Below are positions 18,210-27,163 of a DNA stretch of 64,000 nt, in pieces. A program made the translations under genes and the position numbers. The DNA comes from Algoriphagus kandeliae (lineage in GTDB: Bacteria; Bacteroidota; Bacteroidia; Cytophagales; Cyclobacteriaceae). The number at the start of each line of letters is the position of its first letter. The stretch's first letter is position 1. The stretch spans positions 248,001 through 312,000 of the forward strand of contig NZ_SPSB01000001.1 of assembly GCF_004571135.1 (NCBI RefSeq), in the 5' to 3' direction. Below the pieces are notes generated by a model. It had not been told where the DNA came from. It saw nothing but the letters and a program-made list of their open reading frames with translations, and searched no databases.

Positions 18210-18941
18210 TTATTGGTTTTTTTGGAGCCAGATAATTTGTCTAGAATTAGGCGGTGGTAAAAATTCAAAAATGGTCTGAGGATAAATCTCATTGCTTTCC
18301 CAATTATCAAAATTCACTTCCATTTGCCTAGCATAAGGTTCGCCAAAATAGGTGAGGACAACTTTTTTGGGTTTCATTTCCAAATCTTGATGAATCCAAA
18401 GTTGGAAACTTAAGTCAGCATTGGCTCCGCCAATATGATAGTATTCTATTCCATCTAGATAGGCAGTTCCTAAAAACTCCAAGTAATCCATGTTTTCCAC
18501 AAGGGATAGGGTGAAATCTGGGTAAAGGAAATCGGCAAATAATAAATGAACTCCAAAGGATTGATCGAGCCAATCCAACATTTCCAGCGTATTGTCAGGG
18601 GCATCAGCTACCGTGAAATAATTATCCTCTTTGGCAAAATAGACAGCTTGCTGACCATTATAAAAAAAGAACTTATCCTTGTCTTGGTTAGAAATTTTGG
18701 CTGCCATTTTATTGTTATCCTGAAAAATAAATTCGGCATTTCTAAACTCCTTGATGAAAAAGTTATCAGAAAATGCAACATCTTCTGAAATCTTAGTATT
18801 GAACTTTACCGAATTCAACTGCCCAAAATATTCACTTACTTTATCTAAAATGAGGAGGGCTGTAGAATCATGAAAAGTACTCTGTGCTTGTAAACTTTGG
18901 GAAAGAAAAATACCCAAAACAAAAGTGAATAATTTCTTCAT
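18210..18941 (-). CDS. DUF2092 periplasmic protein
   Basis: 243 residues from the ATG at 18941, where a signal peptide begins (MKKLFTFVLGIFLSQSLQAQS); the frame extends 15 residues further upstream without signal character. The mature part carries the DUF2092 pattern: an N-terminal helix, then strands around FIFQDNNKMAAKI, LLFADFLYPDFTLSLVENMDYLEFLGTAYLDGIEYYHIG and DLEMKPKKVVLTYFG. The fold resembles LolA/LolB-like lipoprotein carriers (family knowledge), which suggests binding of a hydrophobic ligand in the periplasm. It is the first gene of a pair with the DUF6515 protein. Confidence 0.78.
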   Translation of the reverse strand: MKKLFTFVLGIFLSQSLQAQSTFHDSTALLILDKVSEYFGQLNSVKFNTKISEDVAFSDNFFIKEFRNAEFIFQDNNKMAAKISNQDKDKFFFYNGQQAVYFAKEDNYFTVADAPDNTLEMLDWLDQSFGVHLLFADFLYPDFTLSLVENMDYLEFLGTAYLDGIEYYHIGGANADLSFQLWIHQDLEMKPKKVVLTYFGEPYARQMEVNFDNWESNEIYPQTIFEFLPPPNSRQIIWLQKNQ

Positions 18942-19043
18942 AATCTGAGATTTAATCCAAAATCGGAAATAAAATCCAGAGAACAACGAATCAAAGATTT
19001 TGAATAGTTATAATTCGGCAAATTTTGGCAAAACTGAAAGGTA

Positions 19044-19601
19044 TTATATACCACTCTGCAAGGTCTTTTTCATGATGTGAATCAATCGATATTCAGGTAA
19101 AACCCTCTCAAAAGGCAAAATATAGCTATGGACAATTTGATAGCCAATTTTTTCATAAAACCGTAATGCTTGGGCTTGGCAGGCCATAGCTTCCAGCCAA
19201 AGATTTTCTAGTTCGTTTTCTATTGCCACTGATTCACCCTGCTCCATTAAGACCTTGGCTAATCCTGTCCCATGGTATCTGGAATCAAGGTACAGTCTAT
19301 GGATTTTTAATGCTTTGGGAATCTCGGTTTCCCGAGGTGAAAAGGGATAATCATATTTGAAAATCCCTGCTATTTCCCCATTAACCTCTACAAAAAAATA
19401 ATGAGAACGCTCTCGGTTTAGCTCTTTATCCAAGGTTTTTTGGCAGTATATCAAATCCAGATACCAATCTCCTTCATCTATCCAAATGTGGCGATAGGCA
19501 TCCTTATAGATTTTATTCATTAAGGAGTAAATCTTGGTTTGGTCCGAGGATTGGACAGGGACGAGTTTAACTTCTCCGAGATTTGGAAGATGAAAAATCA
19601 A
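19044..19601 (-). CDS. GNAT family N-acetyltransferase
   Basis: 185 residues with the GNAT fold: an acetyl-CoA-binding segment LYLDSRYHGTGLAKVLME (about 110-127) in which the usual Q/RxxGxG/A loop is RYHGTG, followed by LWLEAMACQAQALRFYEKIGYQIV, the typical C-terminal half. It transfers an acetyl group from acetyl-CoA to an unknown amine. The N-terminus (LGEVKLVPVQSSDQTKIYSLMNKIY) fits the first strand and helix. It is followed by a terminator hairpin shared with the transketolase unit. Confidence 0.85.
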   Translation of the reverse strand: MIFHLPNLGEVKLVPVQSSDQTKIYSLMNKIYKDAYRHIWIDEGDWYLDLIYCQKTLDKELNRERSHYFFVEVNGEIAGIFKYDYPFSPRETEIPKALKIHRLYLDSRYHGTGLAKVLMEQGESVAIENELENLWLEAMACQAQALRFYEKIGYQIVHSYILPFERVLPEYRLIHIMKKTLQSGI

Positions 19602-19650
19602 GATTTTGAGTTTTATAATTACTTGAATCCAAATATGATTGCTAAAAATG

Positions 19651-19684
19651 AAAAAACCACAGAAAATGAATCTGTGGTTTTTCT
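19651..19684. terminator. Terminator after the split transketolase genes
   Basis: A 9-bp stem AAACCACAG/CTGTGGTTT with an A-rich side and a T-rich side lies just past the stop of the minus-strand transketolase C-terminal subunit. Confidence 0.75.
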
Positions 19685-19706
19685 ATAAGTTGATGTTGTT
19701 TCACTT

Positions 19707-20669
19707 TTACTTTCTTTCAATTGCTCTTTTGGCAGCTTTTACGATGTTTTCTGCATTCAATCCATATTTTTCTAGCAATTGGGTTGGGGTTCCGGACTCA
19801 CCAAACTGATCATAAACTCCCACATATTCCAATGGGGCAGGATGGTGAAGGATCAAAGTTTGAGCTATACTATCCCCCAAGCCTCCGTTGATTTGATGCT
19901 CTTCAGCGGAAACAGCACAACCGGTTTTAGCAACTGATTCCAAAATAGCTTCCTGATCCAATGGCTTGATCGTATGAATATTGATCACTTCAGCGTGAAT
20001 TCCTTCCTCACGTAGCATGGCCTCAGCCACCACCGCTTCCCAAACCAAATGTCCGGTTGCAAAAATGGTCACGTCCTTTCCATCGATCATTTTCCAGGCT
20101 TTCCCAATTTCAAATTTTTGGTCCGCAGGAGTGAAGATAGGCCAACTTGGTCTTCCAAATCGCAAATAAACAGGACCATGATGATCTGCAATTGCGATAG
20201 TTGCGGCCTTGGTTTGATTGTAATCACATGGGTTGATCACAGTCATGTTTGGAAGCATCTTCATCATGCCGATATCTTCCAGAATCTGGTGAGTAGCACC
20301 ATCTTCTCCCAAGGTCAATCCGGCATGGGAAGCACAGATTTTTATATTTTTTTCTGAATAGGCCACTGATTGACGGATTTGATCGTAAACCCGGCCCGTT
20401 GCGAAGTTGGCAAAAGTGCCTGCAAAAGGAATTTTTCCTCCAATGGTCATACCCGCAGCCAATCCAATCATATTGGCCTCTGCGATGCCAGTTTGGAAAA
20501 AGCGATCCGGGAATTCTTTTTGAAATGCACCCATTTTAAGGGATCCAATCAAATCAGCACAGAGTCCTACCACATTTGGGTTTTTTCGGCCAACTTCCAA
20601 AAAACCGTCACCAAAACCTGAACGGGTATCTTTTTTCTCAGTATATGTAAATTTTAAGTCTAAGCTCAT
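19707..20669 (-). CDS. Transketolase, C-terminal subunit
   Basis: 320 residues from the ATG at 20669 (MSLDLKFTY...); the frame runs upstream into the end of the partner gene. It contains the pyrimidine-binding domain (FQTGIAEANMIGLAAGMTIGGKIPFAGTFANF, with the catalytic Glu in AEANM) and the C-terminal transketolase domain (ATGHLVWEAVVAEAMLREEGI). Together with the gene just upstream it forms a two-piece transketolase of the type usual in Archaea and many Bacteroidota and Firmicutes. It moves two-carbon units in the non-oxidative pentose phosphate pathway, or may act as a DXPS-like enzyme. The start lies 24 bases after the stop of the N-terminal subunit, preceded by an AAAGAAAAG purine run. 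Confidence 0.9.
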   Translation of the reverse strand: MSLDLKFTYTEKKDTRSGFGDGFLEVGRKNPNVVGLCADLIGSLKMGAFQKEFPDRFFQTGIAEANMIGLAAGMTIGGKIPFAGTFANFATGRVYDQIRQSVAYSEKNIKICASHAGLTLGEDGATHQILEDIGMMKMLPNMTVINPCDYNQTKAATIAIADHHGPVYLRFGRPSWPIFTPADQKFEIGKAWKMIDGKDVTIFATGHLVWEAVVAEAMLREEGIHAEVINIHTIKPLDQEAILESVAKTGCAVSAEEHQINGGLGDSIAQTLILHHPAPLEYVGVYDQFGESGTPTQLLEKYGLNAENIVKAAKRAIERK

Positions 20670-20692
20670 CGTCTTTTCTTTAATGTGGGAAA

Positions 20693-21544
20693 TCAATAGT
20701 CGCCAAGCGTTTCTTCCAATTGGCTCAAGGCATCTGCAAGTTGCTCATCATTTGGAGGAGAACCATGCCACTTATGTGTACCGACCATAAAGTCTACTCC
20801 ATAACCCATTTCTGTGTAGAGTAGGTTGAGAATTGGTTTTCCTTTGCCAGTCATGGACTTGGCTTTTTCCAATCCATCCAAAACAGACTGAAGGTCATTG
20901 CCCTGTTTGATTTCATTGACTTCCCATCCAAAGGCTTCCCATTTGGCTTTCAGGTTTTTCAGGTCCATTACTTTTTCGGTAGGTCCATCGATTTGCTGAC
21001 CGTTATAATCAACTGTCGCGATGAGATTATCGACTTTATAATGAGCGCCATACATGGCGGCTTCCCAGATTTGGCCTTCCTGCAACTCACCATCTCCCAT
21101 CAGAACGTAGACTAGACTATCATCTCCATTCAGTTTCTTGGCTTGAGCTGCTCCAATAGCCACAGAAAGTCCCTGACCTAAAGAACCTGAGGCAATTCTA
21201 ACTCCCGGTAGTCCCTCTTCAGTAGCAGGGTGTCCTTGGAGTCTGGAATTGATTTTTCTAAATGTACGTAGTTCTTCGATTGGGAAATAGCCACTTCGTG
21301 CAAGGACCGAATACCATCCGGCTGAAAGGTGACCATTGGATAAGAAAAATAAATCTTCACCTTTTCCATCCATATTGAAATCTGGATTGTGGCGAAGTTT
21401 GTCAAAATAAAGACCTACAAAAAACTCTGCGCATCCCAAAGGGGCTCCCGGATGACCGGACTGAACGGCATGCACCATTCGGAGTACATCCCGACGCATC
21501 TGAGTGCAGATTTTTTGAAGTTGTTCGATAGCTAATTTTTCCAT
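20693..21544 (-). CDS. Transketolase, N-terminal subunit
   Basis: 283 residues with the thiamine diphosphate/Mg binding domain: HLSAGWYSVLARSGYF, GSLGQGLSVAIG and the GDGELQEGQIWEA...NLIATVDYNGQQIDG motif (GDG...N). It corresponds to the first half of a full transketolase; the second half is encoded immediately downstream. It ends in GTHKWHGSPPNDEQLADALSQL, as the standalone N-terminal subunits do. It lies 12 bases beyond a Bcp-type peroxiredoxin gene on the same strand. Confidence 0.92.
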   Translation of the reverse strand: MEKLAIEQLQKICTQMRRDVLRMVHAVQSGHPGAPLGCAEFFVGLYFDKLRHNPDFNMDGKGEDLFFLSNGHLSAGWYSVLARSGYFPIEELRTFRKINSRLQGHPATEEGLPGVRIASGSLGQGLSVAIGAAQAKKLNGDDSLVYVLMGDGELQEGQIWEAAMYGAHYKVDNLIATVDYNGQQIDGPTEKVMDLKNLKAKWEAFGWEVNEIKQGNDLQSVLDGLEKAKSMTGKGKPILNLLYTEMGYGVDFMVGTHKWHGSPPNDEQLADALSQLEETLGDY

Positions 21545-21556
21545 TAGGCTGGGTGT

Positions 21557-22006
21557 TTATTGAAGAATTTGTGCTGTATGATCTTTGGTTTTTACCTTAT
21601 CGATGATTTCGGCGATTTTTCCATTCTCATCGATGACAAAGGTGGTTCGGGCAGTTCCCATGTACTTTCTTCCGTACATGGATTTTTCTACCCAGGTGCC
21701 GTAAAGCTCGTGAACCTTCTTGTCTTCATCTGCGATCAAGGAGAAAGGTAAGGCTTGTTTTTCGATAAATTTTTGGTGGGATTTTTCAGAATCAGAACTG
21801 ATTCCCAAAACCACATATCCTGCTTTTTGCAAAGCTTCGTAATTGTCCCGAAGGTTACATGCTTGAGCTGTGCAGCCCGGAGTATTGTCTTTTGGATAAA
21901 AATATAAAATGACTTTTTTGCCCCGAAAATCGGAAAGTTTGATGGTTTCTCCGGTTTGGATTTTTGCTTCAAAATCAGGAGCCATTTGGCCAACTTCTAG
22001 TGACAT
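21557..22006 (-). CDS. bcp: Thioredoxin-dependent peroxiredoxin, BCP type
   Basis: 149 residues. The peroxidatic Cys45 is in the motif PKDNTPGCTAQAC, with a second Cys at 50 at the spacing used by atypical 2-Cys BCP enzymes. The PxxxT/S...C active site and the downstream SDSEKSHQKF and GTARTTFVIDENGKI segments are complete. It reduces hydrogen peroxide and organic peroxides in the cytoplasm using thioredoxin. It is read in the same direction as the M23 peptidase upstream (26-base gap) and the transketolase pair beside it. Confidence 0.93.
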   Translation of the reverse strand: MSLEVGQMAPDFEAKIQTGETIKLSDFRGKKVILYFYPKDNTPGCTAQACNLRDNYEALQKAGYVVLGISSDSEKSHQKFIEKQALPFSLIADEDKKVHELYGTWVEKSMYGRKYMGTARTTFVIDENGKIAEIIDKVKTKDHTAQILQ

Positions 22007-22032
22007 AGTTTATTAGGTTTAAGTTAAAATTT

Positions 22033-23910
22033 TCAAGAAATGGTCCCTTTCCATTCGCTGACGTTTCCAGCTTGGTCCGTGACCCTCAGTATAACTTGAC
22101 CTGACAAGGGTTGTTTGTCCAAGGTTTCTGACCAAATCAGGGATTTTTTGTGTTCATATCGCATCAAGACCCACTTCCCATCCACGAATGCTTCGAAATT
22201 CTTGATTCCTGAAAGTTCATCTCGGATGGTAAAACGAATTTCATCCCTGCTGATTCTGACTGGACGAATGATAGGACCGGTTTTATCTTCAGTAAGGGTA
22301 AAAGTACCAAAATTTCTGGTCGAAAACCGAATAGATGCATCCTCCCAAGCGCCTCCTACAAAAGATTTTCTTCCACTTGGGCTTACTTGGTACACATGGG
22401 TTCGGCTTTTATCAAAATTTCCTGCAGATACATTCCAGAGAACTTCCATGGAATTCCAGAGATATTCGTCTGTATCATTGATTTGGAGACGTGGATTAGT
22501 GGAGGAACCATTTTCAGAAATCCTTAAATACAAATCTTCAAGTAAGGTGTTTTCATTAAAGCTGATTTGCACAGATTTTTCTGCAAAAAGATGCTCTTCC
22601 CCGACATGAATTCGCTGTTTTACTTCAGGGATCACTACCTCGGAGCAAATGTCCACCTCTTCCGGAATCCCAAATCGCATATCCCATAAATAAACTCGGG
22701 TCTGATCATCTTGATAGGAAGGTAACATTTCAAAAATTCTACTTCCCACATAGAATTTTGCCAAGCCTCCCAAATTGCTGCTTGGAGCTTCTATTTTGAG
22801 AATATTTCCTTGATAATTTACTTGAGCCCGCTGGGGAGTAGCCGAAAGGTTCACAAAAAACTCCTGATCTTTTCCTAAAAGCTTGAAGTCAATCTTTCGC
22901 TCATTTCCGTAAGCGTCCCGCAAGCGAAGTTGGTAATTAACTCGCTCTCCAATTTCGGCTTCAAGATGGCCCGTAACGGGAGTTTTTGGGAAAAAATAAT
23001 CAAACTTTAGCTCCGGCTGGAAATAGAGTTTAGTAAATCGGTTTTGGTGGGTATGGAGTAAGAATTGGCGCGTGAAATTGAAATCTACCTTGTCTACTGA
23101 CATAGAAAAGGTCAAGGAGTCATTTTTCCAAAGTTCGAAATGAGGAAAACCGTTTCGATTGCTTGCTCCATCCAATTGATCAAAACTTCTAATTTCCACA
23201 CCAACCCTCCCGGTTATTTCTATGGTTTGAGGAATAGAATAATGAGTACCGTTTTTCACTAATGTAAATTCTCTTCGGGCAAATTCTCCATTGATTCGCG
23301 AATTGATATCCAAAGGAACAAGGGCGATGGTCTGCGGAGTGGGAGGGATATTGTCCAGAATTTCAGGAAAGCCAAATTGGAGCGGATCCATGGCTCGGTC
23401 CAAACTGTCTCGAATTTCGAAATGTAAGTGAGGGCCACCAGAGCTTCCTGAATTTCCTCCATTGGCAATTAGCTCACCTTTTTTTACCGACAACTCTCCA
23501 GGTGCAGGCATGAGTTCTAACTCATTTACCTGTTGCTTATACATCTCTTCAATGATGTAGCGCTGTAGTTTAGGGATGAAATTTCGGAGGTGCCCATAGA
23601 CCGTAATATGCCCAGTTGGATGCTTTAGATAGATGACATTTCCATAGCCATAGGTGGAGATTTTGATTCGATGAACCCACCCGTCTGCTGCGGCATAGAT
23701 AGGTTCACCTTCCACTCCGCCAAACTTATAATCCAAACCTGTATGAAAGTGATTTGGGCGAAGCTCAGAGAAATTTCCAGATAGGTAGTTTCTTCCTTCA
23801 GGTTTGACAGGAGAACGGAAATAATCCTGAATTATCTCCTGAGACCAAGCGCTTAGGATAGAAAGGAAAAAGGTGACTAGAAAGGTGGGAAAAGCCTTAT
23901 TTAACTTCAA
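22033..23910 (-). CDS. M23 (LytM) metallopeptidase, exported
   Basis: 625 residues when read from a TTG at 23910, which gives a clear signal peptide (MKLNKAFPTFLVTFFLSILSAWSQ) and a 14-base overlap with the FAH gene before it. Earlier in-frame starts lie deep in that gene and would add non-signal sequence. The LytM zinc domain is near the N-terminus: HFHTGLDYKFGG holds the first His and Asp ligands and PHLHFEIRD holds the HxH. The C-terminal 400 residues are beta-rich, Ig-like segments ending in VTDQAGNVSEWKGTIS. It probably cuts peptide cross-links in murein. All metal ligands are present, so it should be active. Confidence 0.88.
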   Translation of the reverse strand: MKLNKAFPTFLVTFFLSILSAWSQEIIQDYFRSPVKPEGRNYLSGNFSELRPNHFHTGLDYKFGGVEGEPIYAAADGWVHRIKISTYGYGNVIYLKHPTGHITVYGHLRNFIPKLQRYIIEEMYKQQVNELELMPAPGELSVKKGELIANGGNSGSSGGPHLHFEIRDSLDRAMDPLQFGFPEILDNIPPTPQTIALVPLDINSRINGEFARREFTLVKNGTHYSIPQTIEITGRVGVEIRSFDQLDGASNRNGFPHFELWKNDSLTFSMSVDKVDFNFTRQFLLHTHQNRFTKLYFQPELKFDYFFPKTPVTGHLEAEIGERVNYQLRLRDAYGNERKIDFKLLGKDQEFFVNLSATPQRAQVNYQGNILKIEAPSSNLGGLAKFYVGSRIFEMLPSYQDDQTRVYLWDMRFGIPEEVDICSEVVIPEVKQRIHVGEEHLFAEKSVQISFNENTLLEDLYLRISENGSSTNPRLQINDTDEYLWNSMEVLWNVSAGNFDKSRTHVYQVSPSGRKSFVGGAWEDASIRFSTRNFGTFTLTEDKTGPIIRPVRISRDEIRFTIRDELSGIKNFEAFVDGKWVLMRYEHKKSLIWSETLDKQPLSGQVILRVTDQAGNVSEWKGTIS

Positions 23911-24508
23911 AATCCAGCATTTTTTGGTTTTGGATATATCCTTCCAAGTGATCCCCAACTTGTACAGGTCCCACACCTGCGGGAGTCCCCGTGTAGATGA
24001 GATCTCCTTTCTTTAAAGTGAAAAATTGGGAAACATATTCGATGATCGTGCCGAAGTCAAATAGCATTAAGCTGGTATTCCCTTTTTGGCGCAATTCCCC
24101 ATTAATCGTCAAATGAAAATTCAGATCTTCCAGAGATTCGATATCCGTTACAGGCATAAAATCCCCAATTGGAGCGGAGCCATTGAATGCCTTGGCAATT
24201 TCCCAAGGCAGGCCTTTTGCTTTGCATTGATCCTGAAGATCTCTAGCGGTAAAGTCGATTCCTAATCCGATTTCCTCAAAGTATCGGTGGGCAAATTTTT
24301 TCTGAATGTATTTTCCTTCCTTACTTATTTTCAAAACCAATTCAACCTCATGGTGAATGTTTTGGGAGAAATCCGGATAGAAGAACGGCGCTCCATTTTT
24401 CAAAAGGGCTGTATCCGGTTTTAGGAAAACAACCGGGTTACCCGGTTTTTCATTTTTAAGTTCTTCAATGTGAGCCGCATAATTTCGGCCTATGCAAATG
24501 ATCTTCAT
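23897..24508 (-). CDS. Fumarylacetoacetate hydrolase family protein
   Basis: 203 residues, the short single-domain form of the FAH family. Family marks: IGRNYAAHIEELKNEKPGNPVVFLKP at the N-terminus, metal ligands in HHEVELVLKI (Glu) and GIDFTARDLQDQ (Asp), then GLPWEIAKAFNGSAPIGDF and LIYTGTPAGVGPV. Members hydrolyse or decarboxylate acylpyruvates and oxaloacetate (FAHD1-like). The exact substrate cannot be told from the sequence. It is cytoplasmic and is the first gene of a unit that continues into the M23 peptidase by overlap. Confidence 0.9.
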   Translation of the reverse strand: MKIICIGRNYAAHIEELKNEKPGNPVVFLKPDTALLKNGAPFFYPDFSQNIHHEVELVLKISKEGKYIQKKFAHRYFEEIGLGIDFTARDLQDQCKAKGLPWEIAKAFNGSAPIGDFMPVTDIESLEDLNFHLTINGELRQKGNTSLMLFDFGTIIEYVSQFFTLKKGDLIYTGTPAGVGPVQVGDHLEGYIQNQKMLDFEVK

Positions 24509-24643
24509 GGTGATTGGATGAGAAGAAGAATTATCAAAGAATAAAATTAATGGATTCGGCTAGGGATTTTGTGGATTCCAGCAACTTTCTGAAGAATGGT
24601 GAAAAGGATGGATTGGTTGCTTCATTGATTGAAAATTTAGCTA

Positions 24644-25324
24644 TCAATCAACCGCCAAAAAGCGGATGAGCTCATTTCCTTCTGAATCAAAAAAGACCAA
24701 TTCATTATTTTCAATTTTATAGCTCCTTGTTTCAATCAATGCCTTTCCGATTGCCTGTTCTGTTTTCATATCAGGACAAGCCATCATTGTCGTAGCTCCT
24801 GGACCAAAAAGCAAGTTTTCTCCGTCATTTTCCCTGATTTGTCCTCGAACAGTGTTGCACGCCATATTTCCGAAATAGGAATTTTCACTCGCATTGAATT
24901 CAAAAATCAAGTCCTCTCCAGTTTTTAAATCTTGAAGAAATTCAATCTCACCAACTTTAATAACTTTCCAACTATTCGTTAGGCGGAGGCTTGGATCTGA
25001 TTGTTTTTGTATCACTTCAAGAAGTTTATAAGTTTTCGATGAAGCATCAGCTGGAATAGGCTCAGCTTTGTCCGAAACAAGGACTCTAATTTGGTAAAGG
25101 TTTCCTAGCTCATAATCAAAGCCTTCAATTTGATCATAGAAAAGTTGCCAATTCTGCCTATCTAATTCCTCACCTTTGAAAATCTGATAGCAGGTTTGGG
25201 GACCAACCCCAACACAATCAACTTTAGCTGAATTGATCCACCAAGTTTCTTCCGTTCCATCTGGTTTTGTTTGACAAGAAAAAAGAAATAGGAAGAAGCT
25301 AGCTAATAAAAGAATATTTTTCAT
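24644..25324 (-). CDS. DUF4377/META-domain (HslJ-like) lipoprotein
   Basis: 226 residues. A lipoprotein signal (MKNILLLASFFLFLFSC, Cys17) is followed by a DUF4377-like domain (WWINSAKVDCVGVGPQTCYQIFKG ... YQIRVLV) and a C-terminal META/HslJ domain with GNMACNTVRGQI and MMACPDMKTEQAIGKAL, the paired-Cys pattern of HslJ. HslJ proteins are outer-membrane lipoproteins linked to heat shock and antibiotic tolerance. The start overlaps the stop of the SGNH hydrolase gene by 4 bases (ATGA), so both are co-translated. Confidence 0.83.
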   Translation of the reverse strand: MKNILLLASFFLFLFSCQTKPDGTEETWWINSAKVDCVGVGPQTCYQIFKGEELDRQNWQLFYDQIEGFDYELGNLYQIRVLVSDKAEPIPADASSKTYKLLEVIQKQSDPSLRLTNSWKVIKVGEIEFLQDLKTGEDLIFEFNASENSYFGNMACNTVRGQIRENDGENLLFGPGATTMMACPDMKTEQAIGKALIETRSYKIENNELVFFDSEGNELIRFLAVD

Positions 25325-26043
25325 GGGTTTGGATAGATAGTGACAATATGATCAAACAACTTCTCGGTCCATCGCTCATATACTTTTCCACTTGGGTGGA
25401 GATCATCTGGAGCAACCATTTCAGGTAGATTTCCTATTGCTCGATAATCCTCGGTGATATCGATGAATTTCACCCCAAACTTGTTGCAAATTGCCTTTTT
25501 GGTCTCGTTATAGGCATCGATTTCTGCCTTGACTTTTTCTTGGTCGGTACCTCTTTTTGCGGCAAAAGGAGTTACTCCCCAATCCGGTATTGAAAGCACC
25601 ACTACGTGATCGGGAAGATTTCCGGCAAATCCGATAGCCCTTCTAAGTATTTGTTCAAAATCAACCCGAAATTCATCTACGGATCGACCTCTGTATTGGT
25701 TGTTGACACCGATTAAAAGGGTGACGAGATCGTAGGGTTCTCCAGTCGGAGCAGCTTGATTGATTCCTTCATCCAATTCATCCACAGTCCAGCCGGTCTT
25801 GGCAATGATTTCTGCATCGAGCCAGGAGGTAGATGTTTCTTGGTTTAGTCTTCGGACTAATTGGTTTGGATAGCGATCTTCTTCGGCTACTCCTTCTCCA
25901 ATGGTATAGCTATCACCCAAAGCCAAGTAGCTTTTACTTTCGATTTTCATTTCTGTTAATTCAGATTCATTACTTTTTGGACCAGAGGGATTGCAGGCTG
26001 CAAATCCTAGAATAAATCCGGCCAAATGCATCCATTTCATCAT
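25321..26043 (-). CDS. SGNH/GDSL hydrolase lipoprotein
   Basis: 240 residues. The N-terminus (MMKWMHLAGFILGFAAC) is a lipoprotein signal with Cys17. The SGNH blocks are all visible: block I LALGDSYTIGEG (nucleophile Ser), block III GVNNQYRG (Asn), and block V DDLHPSG (Asp and His). It is an esterase or lipase acting in the periplasm or outer membrane on an acylated substrate, possibly acetylated glycan or murein. It overlaps both neighbours by 4 bases (LD-carboxypeptidase before, META protein after), which makes a tight three-gene operon. Confidence 0.9.
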   Translation of the reverse strand: MMKWMHLAGFILGFAACNPSGPKSNESELTEMKIESKSYLALGDSYTIGEGVAEEDRYPNQLVRRLNQETSTSWLDAEIIAKTGWTVDELDEGINQAAPTGEPYDLVTLLIGVNNQYRGRSVDEFRVDFEQILRRAIGFAGNLPDHVVVLSIPDWGVTPFAAKRGTDQEKVKAEIDAYNETKKAICNKFGVKFIDITEDYRAIGNLPEMVAPDDLHPSGKVYERWTEKLFDHIVTIYPNP

Positions 26044-27083
26044 ACTTTAAAAATTGATTCTTTTAGTGTAAAAGTACCCAATTCGGCGTTCATTTCCACC
26101 AGGGCGCCGTGTGGAACGATAAACTGCTTGGAAATATGACCAATCATCGCGCCGCTGTAGGCTGGAACTTTTAGTGGGAGAATGTAATCATCCAAAACCT
26201 GATCTACTGTCAAACTTCCATATCCACCACCTGGCTCGCAATCATTGCACTGACCGAAAATGAAGCCTTTGATTTTGTCTAAGGTTCCATTTAATCGTAA
26301 GGTACTCATCATCCGATCTATCCGATATGGATCCTCTCCAATGTCTTCAATAAATAAAATAGCATTCTGAAAATCAGTGTAATAAGGGCTTCCTGATAAA
26401 GCTGTGAGTACAGTTAGGTTTCCTCCAAGAATTCGTCCACTGACTATACCTGGATAGAGAGTTTGAATTCGATTTGACTTGATGACTAAGTCGTCACCTT
26501 TTGCTTGTTCGTTTTCGAATTGAACTTGCTCCTGATCGAAGAAAAGCCGCTCAAATTGTTTGACATTAAAGCTATTCCAGCTTCCTGTACCATTTGGACC
26601 ATGAAAGGTGATTAATCCTGTTTGTGAAAAAATAGCTTGATGTAAAGCGGTGATATCCGAGTATCCAAGTAGGGGTTTGGGATTTTTGCGAATCAAAGCA
26701 TAATCAATCAATGGGAGAATGCGGGCTGCACCCGAACCACCTCGGATACAGATGATGGCCTTGACTTCTGGGTCGGCAAACATACCGTTTAAATCTGCTG
26801 CTCTTTCCTCATCTGTTCCAGCCAAATGCCCTCGACGATTTTGCAAGTTATTTCCCAATTTGACTCGAAAGCCTAGCGCTTCCATGGCCTCCTTGGCAAA
26901 GGTAAATTGCATCCGGTCTGCTGTGGCCGCGGATGGACTAATCAATCCTACTAAATCGCCTTTTTGAAGAGGGTTTGGATAGCGTATCTTTTTTGCAAGC
27001 TCGTTCTTGTCGGTAGAAAACCCCATAAATGGTAGACTCGCTGCCGCAAGCCCGAGACTTTTTAAAAAGGTTCTTTTTTGCAT
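26040..27083 (-). CDS. LD-carboxypeptidase (S66 family)
   Basis: 347 residues, with an N-terminal export signal of KRTFLKSLGLAAASLPFMG type (a single Arg, so Sec or weak Tat; not a clear twin-arginine motif). The S66 catalytic groups are present: nucleophile Ser in CIRGGSGAARI, Glu in LFIEDIGEDPYRIDRM, and His in MIGHISKQFIVPHGA. These enzymes remove the terminal D-Ala from murein tetrapeptides during recycling. The exported form may act on periplasmic muropeptides. It starts the operon with the SGNH hydrolase and META lipoprotein and lies next to PBP4. Confidence 0.92.
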   Translation of the reverse strand: MQKRTFLKSLGLAAASLPFMGFSTDKNELAKKIRYPNPLQKGDLVGLISPSAATADRMQFTFAKEAMEALGFRVKLGNNLQNRRGHLAGTDEERAADLNGMFADPEVKAIICIRGGSGAARILPLIDYALIRKNPKPLLGYSDITALHQAIFSQTGLITFHGPNGTGSWNSFNVKQFERLFFDQEQVQFENEQAKGDDLVIKSNRIQTLYPGIVSGRILGGNLTVLTALSGSPYYTDFQNAILFIEDIGEDPYRIDRMMSTLRLNGTLDKIKGFIFGQCNDCEPGGGYGSLTVDQVLDDYILPLKVPAYSGAMIGHISKQFIVPHGALVEMNAELGTFTLKESIFKV

Positions 27084-27163
27084 GGAGACTGAATTAGGAT
27101 GATGGTTTATTTATTAAAATCAACTGAAGAATGGGCAAAATACCAATAAATCGAAAGATTTGC

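Noticed and set aside
23911-23976. Longer N-terminus for the M23 peptidase
   Set aside because: It overlaps the FAH gene by 80 bases and would put 22 non-signal residues before a clear signal peptide.
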